A stretch of DNA of 10,540 nucleotides, from assembly GCA_018899795.1 (NCBI GenBank), contig JAHIHJ010000417.1, positions 1-10,540 of the forward strand, given 5' to 3'. The translations under genes and the position numbers were made by a program. Source of the stretch: Methanobacteriota archaeon. Lineage in GTDB: Archaea > Halobacteriota > Methanosarcinia > Methanosarcinales > Methanoperedenaceae. This document shows positions 4,802-10,540 of the stretch, in pieces; positions within the stretch are counted from its first letter, which is position 1; the number at the start of each line of letters is the position of its first letter. The notes below the pieces were generated by a model, which was not told where the DNA came from, did no database searches, and saw nothing but the letters and a program-made list of their open reading frames with translations.

Positions 4802-6997
4802 CTATGGTGGTGGGTCAGGATCACTTAGGGCTATAGCGCTCCACCAGGGTGCGCTAGTTCCTGTAACATCCCCCGTCTCTGCGCTTATCCTGTATTCCAT
4901 GGATATCGTTGCGGGGATCAACCACAAGATCTTGCCATTCTTCTCAACTTTAGCAAGGTATTCTGGCTTCGTCCCGTCATCATTCAAAATCAGTTCCTTG
5001 AGCCCTGATGGCGATATGGCAGCCGGGGACTTCTTTGGCTTGATGGCGCCTGTCAGGGTTCCCTTCATGCCAGATGCCGTGGCTGCTCCATCCTTCCCGA
5101 AAATACTGACATCTCCGGTCTTTGTCTTCCCGTCGTAGTTAGTGAGTTCAACCATTTGTCCGTCAGGAAGCAGGAATTTGTATTGCCCTACGCCTATCTT
5201 CTCTCCTTTTGTCCCTTCAGGCAGCGTAATGCCTGGCGGGTCGGGCTGCGGGGATAGCTGTGTCGATGAGAACACTATCGTTATCGGAAGCCATGTGATT
5301 TCATCGTCTATCTTTACATAGTCAGTTCCTTCAATATTCCTAATGAGCGCCCCTGGCATCATTTTTATCTCTTTCCCGCTATTAGTGGATATCAATGCGC
5401 CGTCTGAATACTCAAGGGGCACATCACCCTGCGCTGTGGTGTCGCCGTCAGTTATTGTCGTGCTGCCGTCCTGCGATTCTATCTCGATCTCCTTCTCTTT
5501 TATATCCACTTTCACTTTCTTTGCCTTCGTCTTCAGGTCATCGAGAATGATATTCCCGTCCTTGATCTGCAGCTTCCTGATTATCGTGTTCCGCCTCGCA
5601 TCCAGTTCAGACGTCCTCTGTGCGAACTCCTCCAGGAGCTTCTTCTTTTCATCCTCTACCTTCGCAAGCTCTCCCTGCATATCTTTATCAGAAGCACCCT
5701 CTACTATCGCCTTCTGCTTTGCCCTGTAGGCGTTCTCAAGGTCATAGAGCGAATCAACTTTCCCAGTATCGAGTTTTTCACCCCTGCATCTCTGTTTCTG
5801 AGTCTCTATCTCTTTTGCAAGCATGGCAAGCTTATTTTTCAATGCTGCAACCATATTATCGTCGTTCGCGCCCGCAATTCCATCGTTGATCTGCCTGTAT
5901 ATAAGCTCAAGCCTCGAAAGACGTGCGCACGGCGACTCCTCTTCCAGCGGTTTTCCCTGCTGGCATGCGAAGGTCATCTTTTCAAGCCGCTCCCTGAGAT
6001 AATTATATTCCTTCGTATAAGGCGCAAGGTCGGTCTCGGTCATCTCGCCCTTTGAGATCGCCTCTTTTATCACCATGATCTTTCTTTCAAACTGATCAAG
6101 GCTGTCCCTGATCATCGGTATTTCATCGCACGGGTTCTTGATTCCCGGAGTAACGATCTTTGTCGCCTGCGGCGCCTGAGCTTGGCATGTCCTGAGTTCA
6201 GTCTTAAGAGCCAGTATATCCTTAATTATGTTCTCGGCATCCTGACCCTGCGCAATTCTCAGTCTTTCCATAAGGGTATTGAGCTTCTTTTCCAGTTCTC
6301 CGCAACGGTTGATCACCGCGTTCACATTTGCGGAAGTCTGACCGGCTGCGCAAAGCTTACTTGCCTCATCATAGCTCATTCCACTTAACTTCTGCTGCTT
6401 TGCTATGCAATCAGCTACAGGATCTGTTGTAACGGCAGCCGTGGCTGAAGTTTCAGCCTGGCATGCGACTTTTGCGCCATTGACATTGTTGGTCTCATCT
6501 GTTTCTTTAATGCTGTTTGTGGGGTCAGCAACGATTTTGACCTCTGCCGTTCCTGAGATGTCAAAAGATGTGAGGTAGTGGGCGCCGCCTACGGTCAGAT
6601 CCCCGCCTGTGGGTCCTCCAAGATCGATACTGCCCTTCTTCACCCCATTTATATATACATCAGCCACAGCCATCCACCCGGATGGAATGGGATCAAGCCT
6701 GTTCTCCACATTGAAAGCAAGCTTATTCCCTGGGGCACAGTATATTTCCTTTACTATAAGGTCAGGGAGGTATTGAATGGATGTCTGCGTGGGCTTAACG
6801 GTTGTCTGAACTGCCGTGGGCGTTAAGTTCGCCGTACATATCCTCTTTGCATCCTCTGGAGTTTTTCCCAATTTCACATAATAGTCTATACACTGTGTTA
6901 TCGTATCCGTTTCCGCACTGGCTATGGCTGGCGCAACAAAAAAGAACAATACCAACCCGCACAGCACAACATGAATGAACCTGATGTTGTGATTCAT
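4802..6997 (-). CDS. Exported CARDB-domain protein with paired cysteines and coiled-coil region
   Basis: The 731-residue product has a Sec signal peptide (about 1-28, cleavage likely after ASA). Residues 31-56 and 191-219 are two copies of one short motif, roughly TDxhxxCIxxxxKL followed by an EAxKxC-like end, each bracketed by cysteines. Between them residues about 78-180 form a CARDB-like beta-sandwich (YLPDLIVKEIYC, then VKIVADPTNSIKETDETNN). Residues 230-410 are three charged helical hairpins, each opened and closed by a cysteine. A further coiled coil (about 415-475) leads into a beta-rich C-terminal part (about 476-715) and a DPDPPP tail. There is no C-terminal anchor, so it is probably secreted or held by interactions. 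Its TATA box predicts transcription start two bases before the ATG, so the mRNA should be leaderless, fitting the absence of a Shine-Dalgarno sequence. Function is unknown; a structural or adhesive envelope role is an inference. Confidence 0.85.
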   Translation of the reverse strand: MNHNIRFIHVVLCGLVLFFFVAPAIASAETDTITQCIDYYVKLGKTPEDAKRICTANLTPTAVQTTVKPTQTSIQYLPDLIVKEIYCAPGNKLAFNVENRLDPIPSGWMAVADVYINGVKKGSIDLGGPTGGDLTVGGAHYLTSFDISGTAEVKIVADPTNSIKETDETNNVNGAKVACQAETSATAAVTTDPVADCIAKQQKLSGMSYDEASKLCAAGQTSANVNAVINRCGELEKKLNTLMERLRIAQGQDAENIIKDILALKTELRTCQAQAPQATKIVTPGIKNPCDEIPMIRDSLDQFERKIMVIKEAISKGEMTETDLAPYTKEYNYLRERLEKMTFACQQGKPLEEESPCARLSRLELIYRQINDGIAGANDDNMVAALKNKLAMLAKEIETQKQRCRGEKLDTGKVDSLYDLENAYRAKQKAIVEGASDKDMQGELAKVEDEKKKLLEEFAQRTSELDARRNTIIRKLQIKDGNIILDDLKTKAKKVKVDIKEKEIEIESQDGSTTITDGDTTAQGDVPLEYSDGALISTNSGKEIKMMPGALIRNIEGTDYVKIDDEITWLPITIVFSSTQLSPQPDPPGITLPEGTKGEKIGVGQYKFLLPDGQMVELTNYDGKTKTGDVSIFGKDGAATASGMKGTLTGAIKPKKSPAAISPSGLKELILNDDGTKPEYLAKVEKNGKILWLIPATISMEYRISAETGDVTGTSAPWWSAIALSDPDPPP

Positions 6998-7021
6998 GCA
7001 GATTATTTTATTTTGTCATCG

Positions 7022-7029
7022 TTATAAAG
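7022..7029 (-). promoter_or_regulatory. TATA box of the paired-cysteine protein gene (leaderless)
   Basis: The minus strand reads CTTTATAA, centred about 28 bases from the ATG at 6997. Transcription is predicted to begin around 6999, essentially at the start codon. No Shine-Dalgarno sequence lies between, which supports a leaderless transcript. Confidence 0.5.
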
Positions 7030-7044
7030 CTTTTGGTAACAGAT

Positions 7045-7059
7045 TTACAGTGACTGTAA
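7045..7059. promoter_or_regulatory. Perfect 15-base palindrome, candidate operator
   Basis: TTACAGT-G-ACTGTAA is a perfect 7-1-7 dyad. It lies 15 bases upstream of the TATA box of the 731-residue protein gene and 18 bases after the stop of the NAD kinase gene. The single-base centre suits a dimeric regulator better than an RNA hairpin, though a shorter five-base stem with a five-base loop could form and help end the upstream transcript. A partial second copy of the half-site (GGTAACAG at 7035-7042) lies next to it. Confidence 0.35.
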
Positions 7060-7077
7060 CTGCTTCCATCCCACTTA

Positions 7078-7908
7078 TTAATACGCGAGCTTACTTCTCA
7101 CTTTATCATAAAACCCGTCTTTTTTGGTTTTCACGAACCTTGCGGGTTTTTCAGCCCTGGTGATATGAATTTTATCCTCATAATTTATTTTCCTTGTGAA
7201 CTGTCCGTCAATAACAATAACGGCTTCCTTTTTCGGGACTATAAGTTCCATCCTTATCTCGCTTTTTGCAGGTACTACCCAGGGTCGCGCCGAAAGTTTG
7301 AAAGGCGCAAGAGGCACTATAACGGTACCATCAACACGCGGATCGACTATCGGTCCCCCTGCGCTCATGGCATACGCCGTGGAACCTGTAGGGGTGGCAA
7401 ATACAACGCCGTCTGACCTTAATTCCTCCATCCTGCATTTATCCACGAAGATCCTGCAGGATATCATCTTTGCCGGGCTTGCAGTGATTATCACGACCTC
7501 ATTTGTGGCATTTGGGAATATTTTGTCATTGACTTTTACCGAGAGGCGCGCACGTTCTTCAATTTCAAAACCTGAAAGCACTTTATCGATCGCTTCAAGA
7601 GCTTCATCAGGGTTCACGTCCACAAGGAAACCGATCGTGCCCATATTGATACCGAGTACGGGAAGAGGGTCATCCATCTTCTGTATGCCCCGGAGCACAG
7701 TCCCGTCGCCTCCTATTGATATTATGAATTCAGCGCCCTTATTTCTCATCTGCGCAACAGGCGTGCCTTTAATATCCATTTTTTCTGCGGTCTTAAGGTC
7801 AATGAAAACTTCTGCTCTTCCCCTAAGATGAGTAAGTATGGTTCCCACCATAGCAAGGACTTCCTCGCTGTCGCATCTGGATATAAGCCCGATCTTTTTC
7901 ATTTTCAT
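7078..7908 (-). CDS. nadK: NAD kinase
   Basis: This enzyme phosphorylates NAD to NADP in the cytoplasm. The 276-residue protein shows the family signatures: GGDGTVLRG (66-74), with the catalytic aspartate D68; the Asn-Glu pair N136-E137 in NATNEVV; the glycine-rich motif TPTGSTAYAMSAGGP (172-186); and IDGQ (234-237). Length and motif spacing are normal, and nothing needed for catalysis is missing. The start used here gives MKMKKIGLI; a second ATG two codons later would also work, and neither has a clear Shine-Dalgarno sequence. It follows the phosphatase gene on the same strand after 12 bases, so the two are almost certainly co-transcribed. In Methanocaldococcus jannaschii MJ0917 the same two activities are fused in one chain, which supports a shared role in NADP homeostasis. 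Confidence 0.95.
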   Translation of the reverse strand: MKMKKIGLISRCDSEEVLAMVGTILTHLRGRAEVFIDLKTAEKMDIKGTPVAQMRNKGAEFIISIGGDGTVLRGIQKMDDPLPVLGINMGTIGFLVDVNPDEALEAIDKVLSGFEIEERARLSVKVNDKIFPNATNEVVIITASPAKMISCRIFVDKCRMEELRSDGVVFATPTGSTAYAMSAGGPIVDPRVDGTVIVPLAPFKLSARPWVVPAKSEIRMELIVPKKEAVIVIDGQFTRKINYEDKIHITRAEKPARFVKTKKDGFYDKVRSKLAY

Positions 7909-7920
7909 ACTATTATATGC

Positions 7921-8706
7921 CTACGCAAGCTCAAGTAATTTATCATGAGCTTTTCCGTTGCTTGCTACCATATTCACCCTTTGTCTCACATCAAGCGGAG
8001 TTGAAAGAGGATTTCCGCTCCAATCTGTAACACGACCTCCGGCTTCCTCCACTATCAGTTTTGCCGCCGCTATATCCGTAATGCGAAGCATGTTTCTCAT
8101 ATCGATGAAGGCATCGAATATGCCTGATGCGATATAACACAGTTCGAGCGCGGCGCAGCCGTACACCCTCACCCTCCTGACGTTGTGGTTGTTGATCGGA
8201 AGAGCATGGGGGCGCTGGCTGTAGGATATGACGCTCAATTCAGAAAGTTCCGAATGATCGGAAACATGGATTTGTTTACCGTTCAGGAACGCGCCTTTTC
8301 CCTTCTCAGCCGTATAGATATCGCCATTAACGAGGTTCTTCACGTAGCCATACCTGGTATCTGACAGGTCCGAGTCTCCGATCGCGATGGGCACGCAAAA
8401 AAAAGGGATGTTGTTCACAGCGTTGAACGTGCCGTCTATGGGGTCAAGTATGAACGTGAATTCGGGTTCGCTGCCAATTATCTTTTCACCAAGTTCTTCG
8501 CTCACGAACCGCATTGACCTGCCGTCTTTTTCCAGCACTCGCAGCGCGGCGTTCTCTGCAACTTCATCGATCTTCTCCGTGGGAGTGCCATCCGCGCCTA
8601 TGCGAAGCGTCACGCCTGCTTCTGGTTTTCCGATTATCCCTGAAACAGCCAGCTCTACCGCTCCTGCGACACTATTACACATATCATATTCTGATTGGTG
8701 CGCCAT
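7921..8706 (-). CDS. Inositol monophosphatase-family phosphatase (IMPase/FBPase or NADP phosphatase)
   Basis: The 261-residue protein has the metal-binding motifs of Mg-dependent Li-sensitive phosphatases: GADGTPTEKID (37-47), SEELGE (69-74, with E70/E71), the signature DPIDGTFN (88-95) followed by hydrophobic strand residues, and ITDIAAAKLIVEEAGG (209-224) with D211. Archaeal members act on inositol-1-phosphate and fructose-1,6-bisphosphate, and some dephosphorylate NADP. The substrate cannot be read from sequence alone. Its place directly upstream of nadK, in the same order as the two halves of fused MJ0917, favours NADP phosphatase as at least one activity. A GGATA lies shortly before the ATG as a modest ribosome-binding site, and a possible promoter lies in the 45-base gap after the GTPase-like gene. 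Confidence 0.92.
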   Translation of the reverse strand: MAHQSEYDMCNSVAGAVELAVSGIIGKPEAGVTLRIGADGTPTEKIDEVAENAALRVLEKDGRSMRFVSEELGEKIIGSEPEFTFILDPIDGTFNAVNNIPFFCVPIAIGDSDLSDTRYGYVKNLVNGDIYTAEKGKGAFLNGKQIHVSDHSELSELSVISYSQRPHALPINNHNVRRVRVYGCAALELCYIASGIFDAFIDMRNMLRITDIAAAKLIVEEAGGRVTDWSGNPLSTPLDVRQRVNMVASNGKAHDKLLELA

Positions 8707-8739
8707 TATCTATCCTTTTTGATTTGTGCAAAGACTGAG

Positions 8740-8748
8740 AATATAAAT
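8740..8748 (-). promoter_or_regulatory. Possible internal promoter of the phosphatase-nadK pair
   Basis: The minus strand reads ATTTATATT in the 45-base gap upstream of the phosphatase gene. Its spacing predicts transcription start near 8717, about 11 bases before the ATG. It could let the phosphatase and kinase be expressed separately from the upstream GTPase-like gene, which may otherwise share a transcript. Confidence 0.35.
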
Positions 8749-8751
8749 CAC

Positions 8752-9792
8752 TTATCCAACACTACAACCCGCCACGAACCTCTGTTTTGGATTATTCAAC
8801 TGGACGATAAGGAAGCGGTCATTTTTACTGTACGCGACATCATTCTGCGCTGCAATAGCAACTGTGCACTCAGAGCCTGCCTGCGCCTGTGTGGCTTCTT
8901 TGCCCCCGATCGATATGCTGCTGATGATCGCAGGCATGTCCTGGAGTCCTGCGAACAGGTGCACCGCATCGCCAACGCCAAGAGGCAGGGTGAATTTTGA
9001 CAGCCTGCACTGGAGGGTTATTTTTGATGCAACGTTCTCATCCTTTGACATGATATAGCCGCGGTCAAATTCTTTTGACTGCACTCCTTTGAGAGCCAGT
9101 CCCACCCTGGTTCCCGCGGGCGCTGTCTTCATTTCCACATCGTTGCTCTGGATGGAACGGATCTCTGAAGGTCTTTTTACAGGGAAGAGGGTGAACTGGT
9201 CGTGAACCTTAATGGTTCCCTGCAATACAATGCCAAGCACAACAGTCCCGATACCCGTTACATTGAAAAAATGGTCTACCATTATGCGGGGCGGCAGGTC
9301 GTTCAAGGCTGCATTGGCTTTCTTTGCCTCTTCCGCAAGCGCGAATATCTTTTCCTTAAGCGTTTCCAGACCTTCGAACGTGGTTGTTGAGACAGGTACA
9401 GCTTCCCATTTTTCCAGGTTCGTGCCTTTTGTGATGGCTTTTAATTTTTCAGAAAGTTCAGCGATCGCCATGGGGTTTGACTTATCTGCCATCGTGATAA
9501 CGAACAGCCCGCGTTTGTTGCCAAGAAGGTCAAGCGACACGATACATTCTCCCACCTGCGAATTAAGTCCGGTGGATGGGACGCAGACAAGGGCGATGTC
9601 ACAGAGGTTTATCGCATTGATGAGCGATTTAATTGAACCTGGATAGCCGATAGCGTCCACGAATGAGTAAATGTCATTTCCTTTTACAAAATTATACAGC
9701 GTGATATCTGATTCTGTACCCTTCTTTCCAAGATTTGCTGCGAGATTTGTCCTTCCTGATTTCTCGCTCCCGATGATAGATACGTTTGCCAT
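8752..9792 (-). CDS. SelB/EF-Tu-like translation-factor paralogue with degenerate GTPase motifs
   Basis: The 346-residue protein has a G-domain-like region (about 1-160), an EF-Tu domain II-like barrel (about 168-250, with the TGIGTVVLGIVLQGTIKVHD stretch typical of SelB/EF-Tu), and a domain III-like barrel (about 255-346). The nucleotide motifs are altered. The P-loop reads GSEKSGRT (8-15), with arginine for the invariant lysine. DxxG is kept as DAIG (46-49), but Tyr follows where EF-Tu has PGH. The NKxD position reads TMAD (100-103). Only about 30 residues separate the P-loop and DxxG, so the switch I segment is much shortened. It is therefore probably a weak or non-hydrolysing relative rather than a working elongation factor; true EF-1alpha or SelB is unlikely. 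A good GGAG (9801-9804) lies eight bases before the ATG. Phosphatase and nadK follow on the same strand. Role unknown. Confidence 0.8.
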   Translation of the reverse strand: MANVSIIGSEKSGRTNLAANLGKKGTESDITLYNFVKGNDIYSFVDAIGYPGSIKSLINAINLCDIALVCVPSTGLNSQVGECIVSLDLLGNKRGLFVITMADKSNPMAIAELSEKLKAITKGTNLEKWEAVPVSTTTFEGLETLKEKIFALAEEAKKANAALNDLPPRIMVDHFFNVTGIGTVVLGIVLQGTIKVHDQFTLFPVKRPSEIRSIQSNDVEMKTAPAGTRVGLALKGVQSKEFDRGYIMSKDENVASKITLQCRLSKFTLPLGVGDAVHLFAGLQDMPAIISSISIGGKEATQAQAGSECTVAIAAQNDVAYSKNDRFLIVQLNNPKQRFVAGCSVG

Positions 9793-9839
9793 GATAAGAA
9801 CTCCATGCTATAATAAGGTTGATTGTATATGAAATTGGC

Positions 9840-9853
9840 GTTTCATTAGAAAC
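9840..9853. promoter_or_regulatory. Short inverted repeat between divergent genes
   Basis: GTTTC-ATTA-GAAAC lies in the 103-base interval between the divergent GTPase-like gene and cofE. It could be a small operator, or a weak hairpin in the cofE leader. TATA-like stretches CTATAATAAG (9808-9817) and GTATATGAA (9825-9833) stand to its left and could serve cofE, but neither is clearly better. Confidence 0.2.
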
Positions 9854-9878
9854 CATTATCATCACAACCACGGTTAAA

Positions 9879-9888
9879 GGAGGCGAGG
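9879..9888 (+). promoter_or_regulatory. Ribosome-binding site fixing the TTG start of cofE
   Basis: GGAGGCGAGG holds two overlapping Shine-Dalgarno matches. The second, GAGG at 9885-9888, ends seven bases before the TTG at 9896, ideal spacing. An in-frame TAA at 9875-9877 rules out any start further upstream, so TTG is the first possible codon. Confidence 0.7.
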
Positions 9889-9895
9889 AATCCCA

Positions 9896-10540
9896 TTGAA
9901 AGCAACCGCATTCACTGTTGAAAAAATCCCCCTTATAAAGCCTGGTGATAGTATAGGACATATCATATCTGAAAGAACGTCTCTTGAAGATCATGATATC
10001 GTTATTATTTCATCTACGGTTGTCTCAAAATCCGAGAACATGATCCGTTCCATACGCGACCTGCCTGTCACAGAACGGGCAAAAAATATCGCATTACGGA
10101 ACAATGTCGAGCCGGGATTCGTACAGGCTGTGCTTAATGAAAGCATAGAAGTGCTTCTTGAGTCGCCTTTCCTTCTTGTCCGAATAAAAAACGGCAGTAT
10201 CTGCGTAAATGCAGGTATTGACCATTCAAATGTAGAGGGCGCCGATAACATCCTCCTTCTTCCTGAAGACGCCGACGAAAGCGCGAGAATAATAAAAGAT
10301 TCGCTTTTTGAATTAACAGGAAAAAAAGTGAGCGTTATCATCACAGATACGAACGGCAGGGCTTTCAGGATAGGACAGACCGGTGCCGCTGTCGGGATAG
10401 CAGGAATTATAGCCATGCGTGACTGGCGCGGAACTCGTGACCTCTTCGGGAGGGTTCTTGAAGTTAAGAACGAGGGGGTAGTGGACGAACTTGCAGGTTT
10501 TGCCAATCTCCTGATGGGAGAAGGCGACGGAGGCACTCCG
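9896..10540 (+). CDS. cofE: Coenzyme F420-0:L-glutamate ligase CofE (3' end beyond window)
   Basis: CofE uses GTP to add gamma-linked glutamates to F420-0, giving the F420-2 form used as a hydride carrier in methanogens and their relatives. The window holds 215 of an expected roughly 250 codons, open to the right edge. The protein starts (M)KATAFTVEKIPLIKPGDSI and shows the family features: SSTVVSKSE (39-47), NAGIDHSNVEG (105-115), the DTNGRAFRIGQTGAAVGIAG region (151-170) and DWRGTRDLFGR (176-186). The conserved N-terminal strand follows directly after the TTG, and a strong ribosome-binding site supports that start. The first in-frame ATG is about 49 codons in, inside conserved sequence. It is divergent from the GTPase-like gene. 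The family assignment is secure; only the C-terminal end is unseen. Confidence 0.93.
   Translation, partial: MKATAFTVEKIPLIKPGDSIGHIISERTSLEDHDIVIISSTVVSKSENMIRSIRDLPVTERAKNIALRNNVEPGFVQAVLNESIEVLLESPFLLVRIKNGSICVNAGIDHSNVEGADNILLLPEDADESARIIKDSLFELTGKKVSVIITDTNGRAFRIGQTGAAVGIAGIIAMRDWRGTRDLFGRVLEVKNEGVVDELAGFANLLMGEGDGGTP

Noticed and set aside
7196..7831. A 211-codon open frame on the plus strand.
   Set aside because: It is antisense to nadK, which has complete family motifs on the other strand.
9991..10536. A 181-codon open frame on the minus strand.
   Set aside because: It is antisense to cofE, whose motifs and start are clear; the Ser/Pro/Arg-rich product is typical of a shadow frame.
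1..10540. tRNA, rRNA, CRISPR arrays, tandem repeats and riboswitches.
   Set aside because: I read the intergenic regions on both strands and saw no cloverleaf, spaced direct repeats or recognisable aptamer; subtle structures could be missed without computation.

Overview
The window looks like chromosomal DNA of a methanogen-related archaeon in the Methanosarcinales/ANME-2 group, with Candidatus Methanoperedens a plausible host. This placement is inferred from gene content: coenzyme F420 ligase CofE, an archaeal phosphatase/NAD kinase pair, a SelB/EF-Tu-like paralogue, and exported CARDB-type proteins. TATA boxes also lie at archaeal distances from several starts, some of them predicting leaderless mRNAs. 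No rRNA or tRNA is present to confirm it.

Layout from left to right. Bases 1-71 (-) hold the first codons of a gene cut by the window edge, probably a zinc-ribbon transposase. Bases 132-1888 (-) hold two translationally coupled genes: a multi-pass membrane protein, then a secreted beta-rich protein whose C-terminus may be truncated near the mobile element. Bases 2173-4695 (+) encode a complete bacterial-type Holliday junction machine in the order ruvB, ruvC, 448-bp AT-rich gap, ruvA. The gap holds a candidate 45-codon four-cysteine gene on the minus strand and two overlapping palindromes that resemble a Fur box. Bases 4802-6997 (-) encode a 731-residue exported protein with a CARDB-like domain and twelve mature-region cysteines in six consecutive pairs. 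Bases 7078-9792 (-) form a possible operon in the order degenerate translation-factor-like GTPase, inositol-monophosphatase-family phosphatase, NAD kinase. Bases 9896-10540 (+) are the 5' part of cofE, starting at TTG and running off the right edge.

How the genes fit together. RuvA, RuvB and RuvC together would branch-migrate and cut Holliday junctions, a role archaea normally give to Hjc with Hel308-type helicases, so the locus is most simply an old transfer from bacteria now read from an archaeal promoter. The phosphatase and NAD kinase lie in the same order as the two halves of the fused Methanocaldococcus enzyme MJ0917, so they may set the NAD/NADP balance together. CofE makes the polyglutamate tail of F420. 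The two exported-protein loci probably serve the cell envelope, with unknown function.

Most noteworthy are the complete ruvABC set in an archaeal setting, the candidate small cysteine protein with its Fur-like operator, the paired-cysteine surface protein, and the GTPase-like protein with altered nucleotide-binding motifs.
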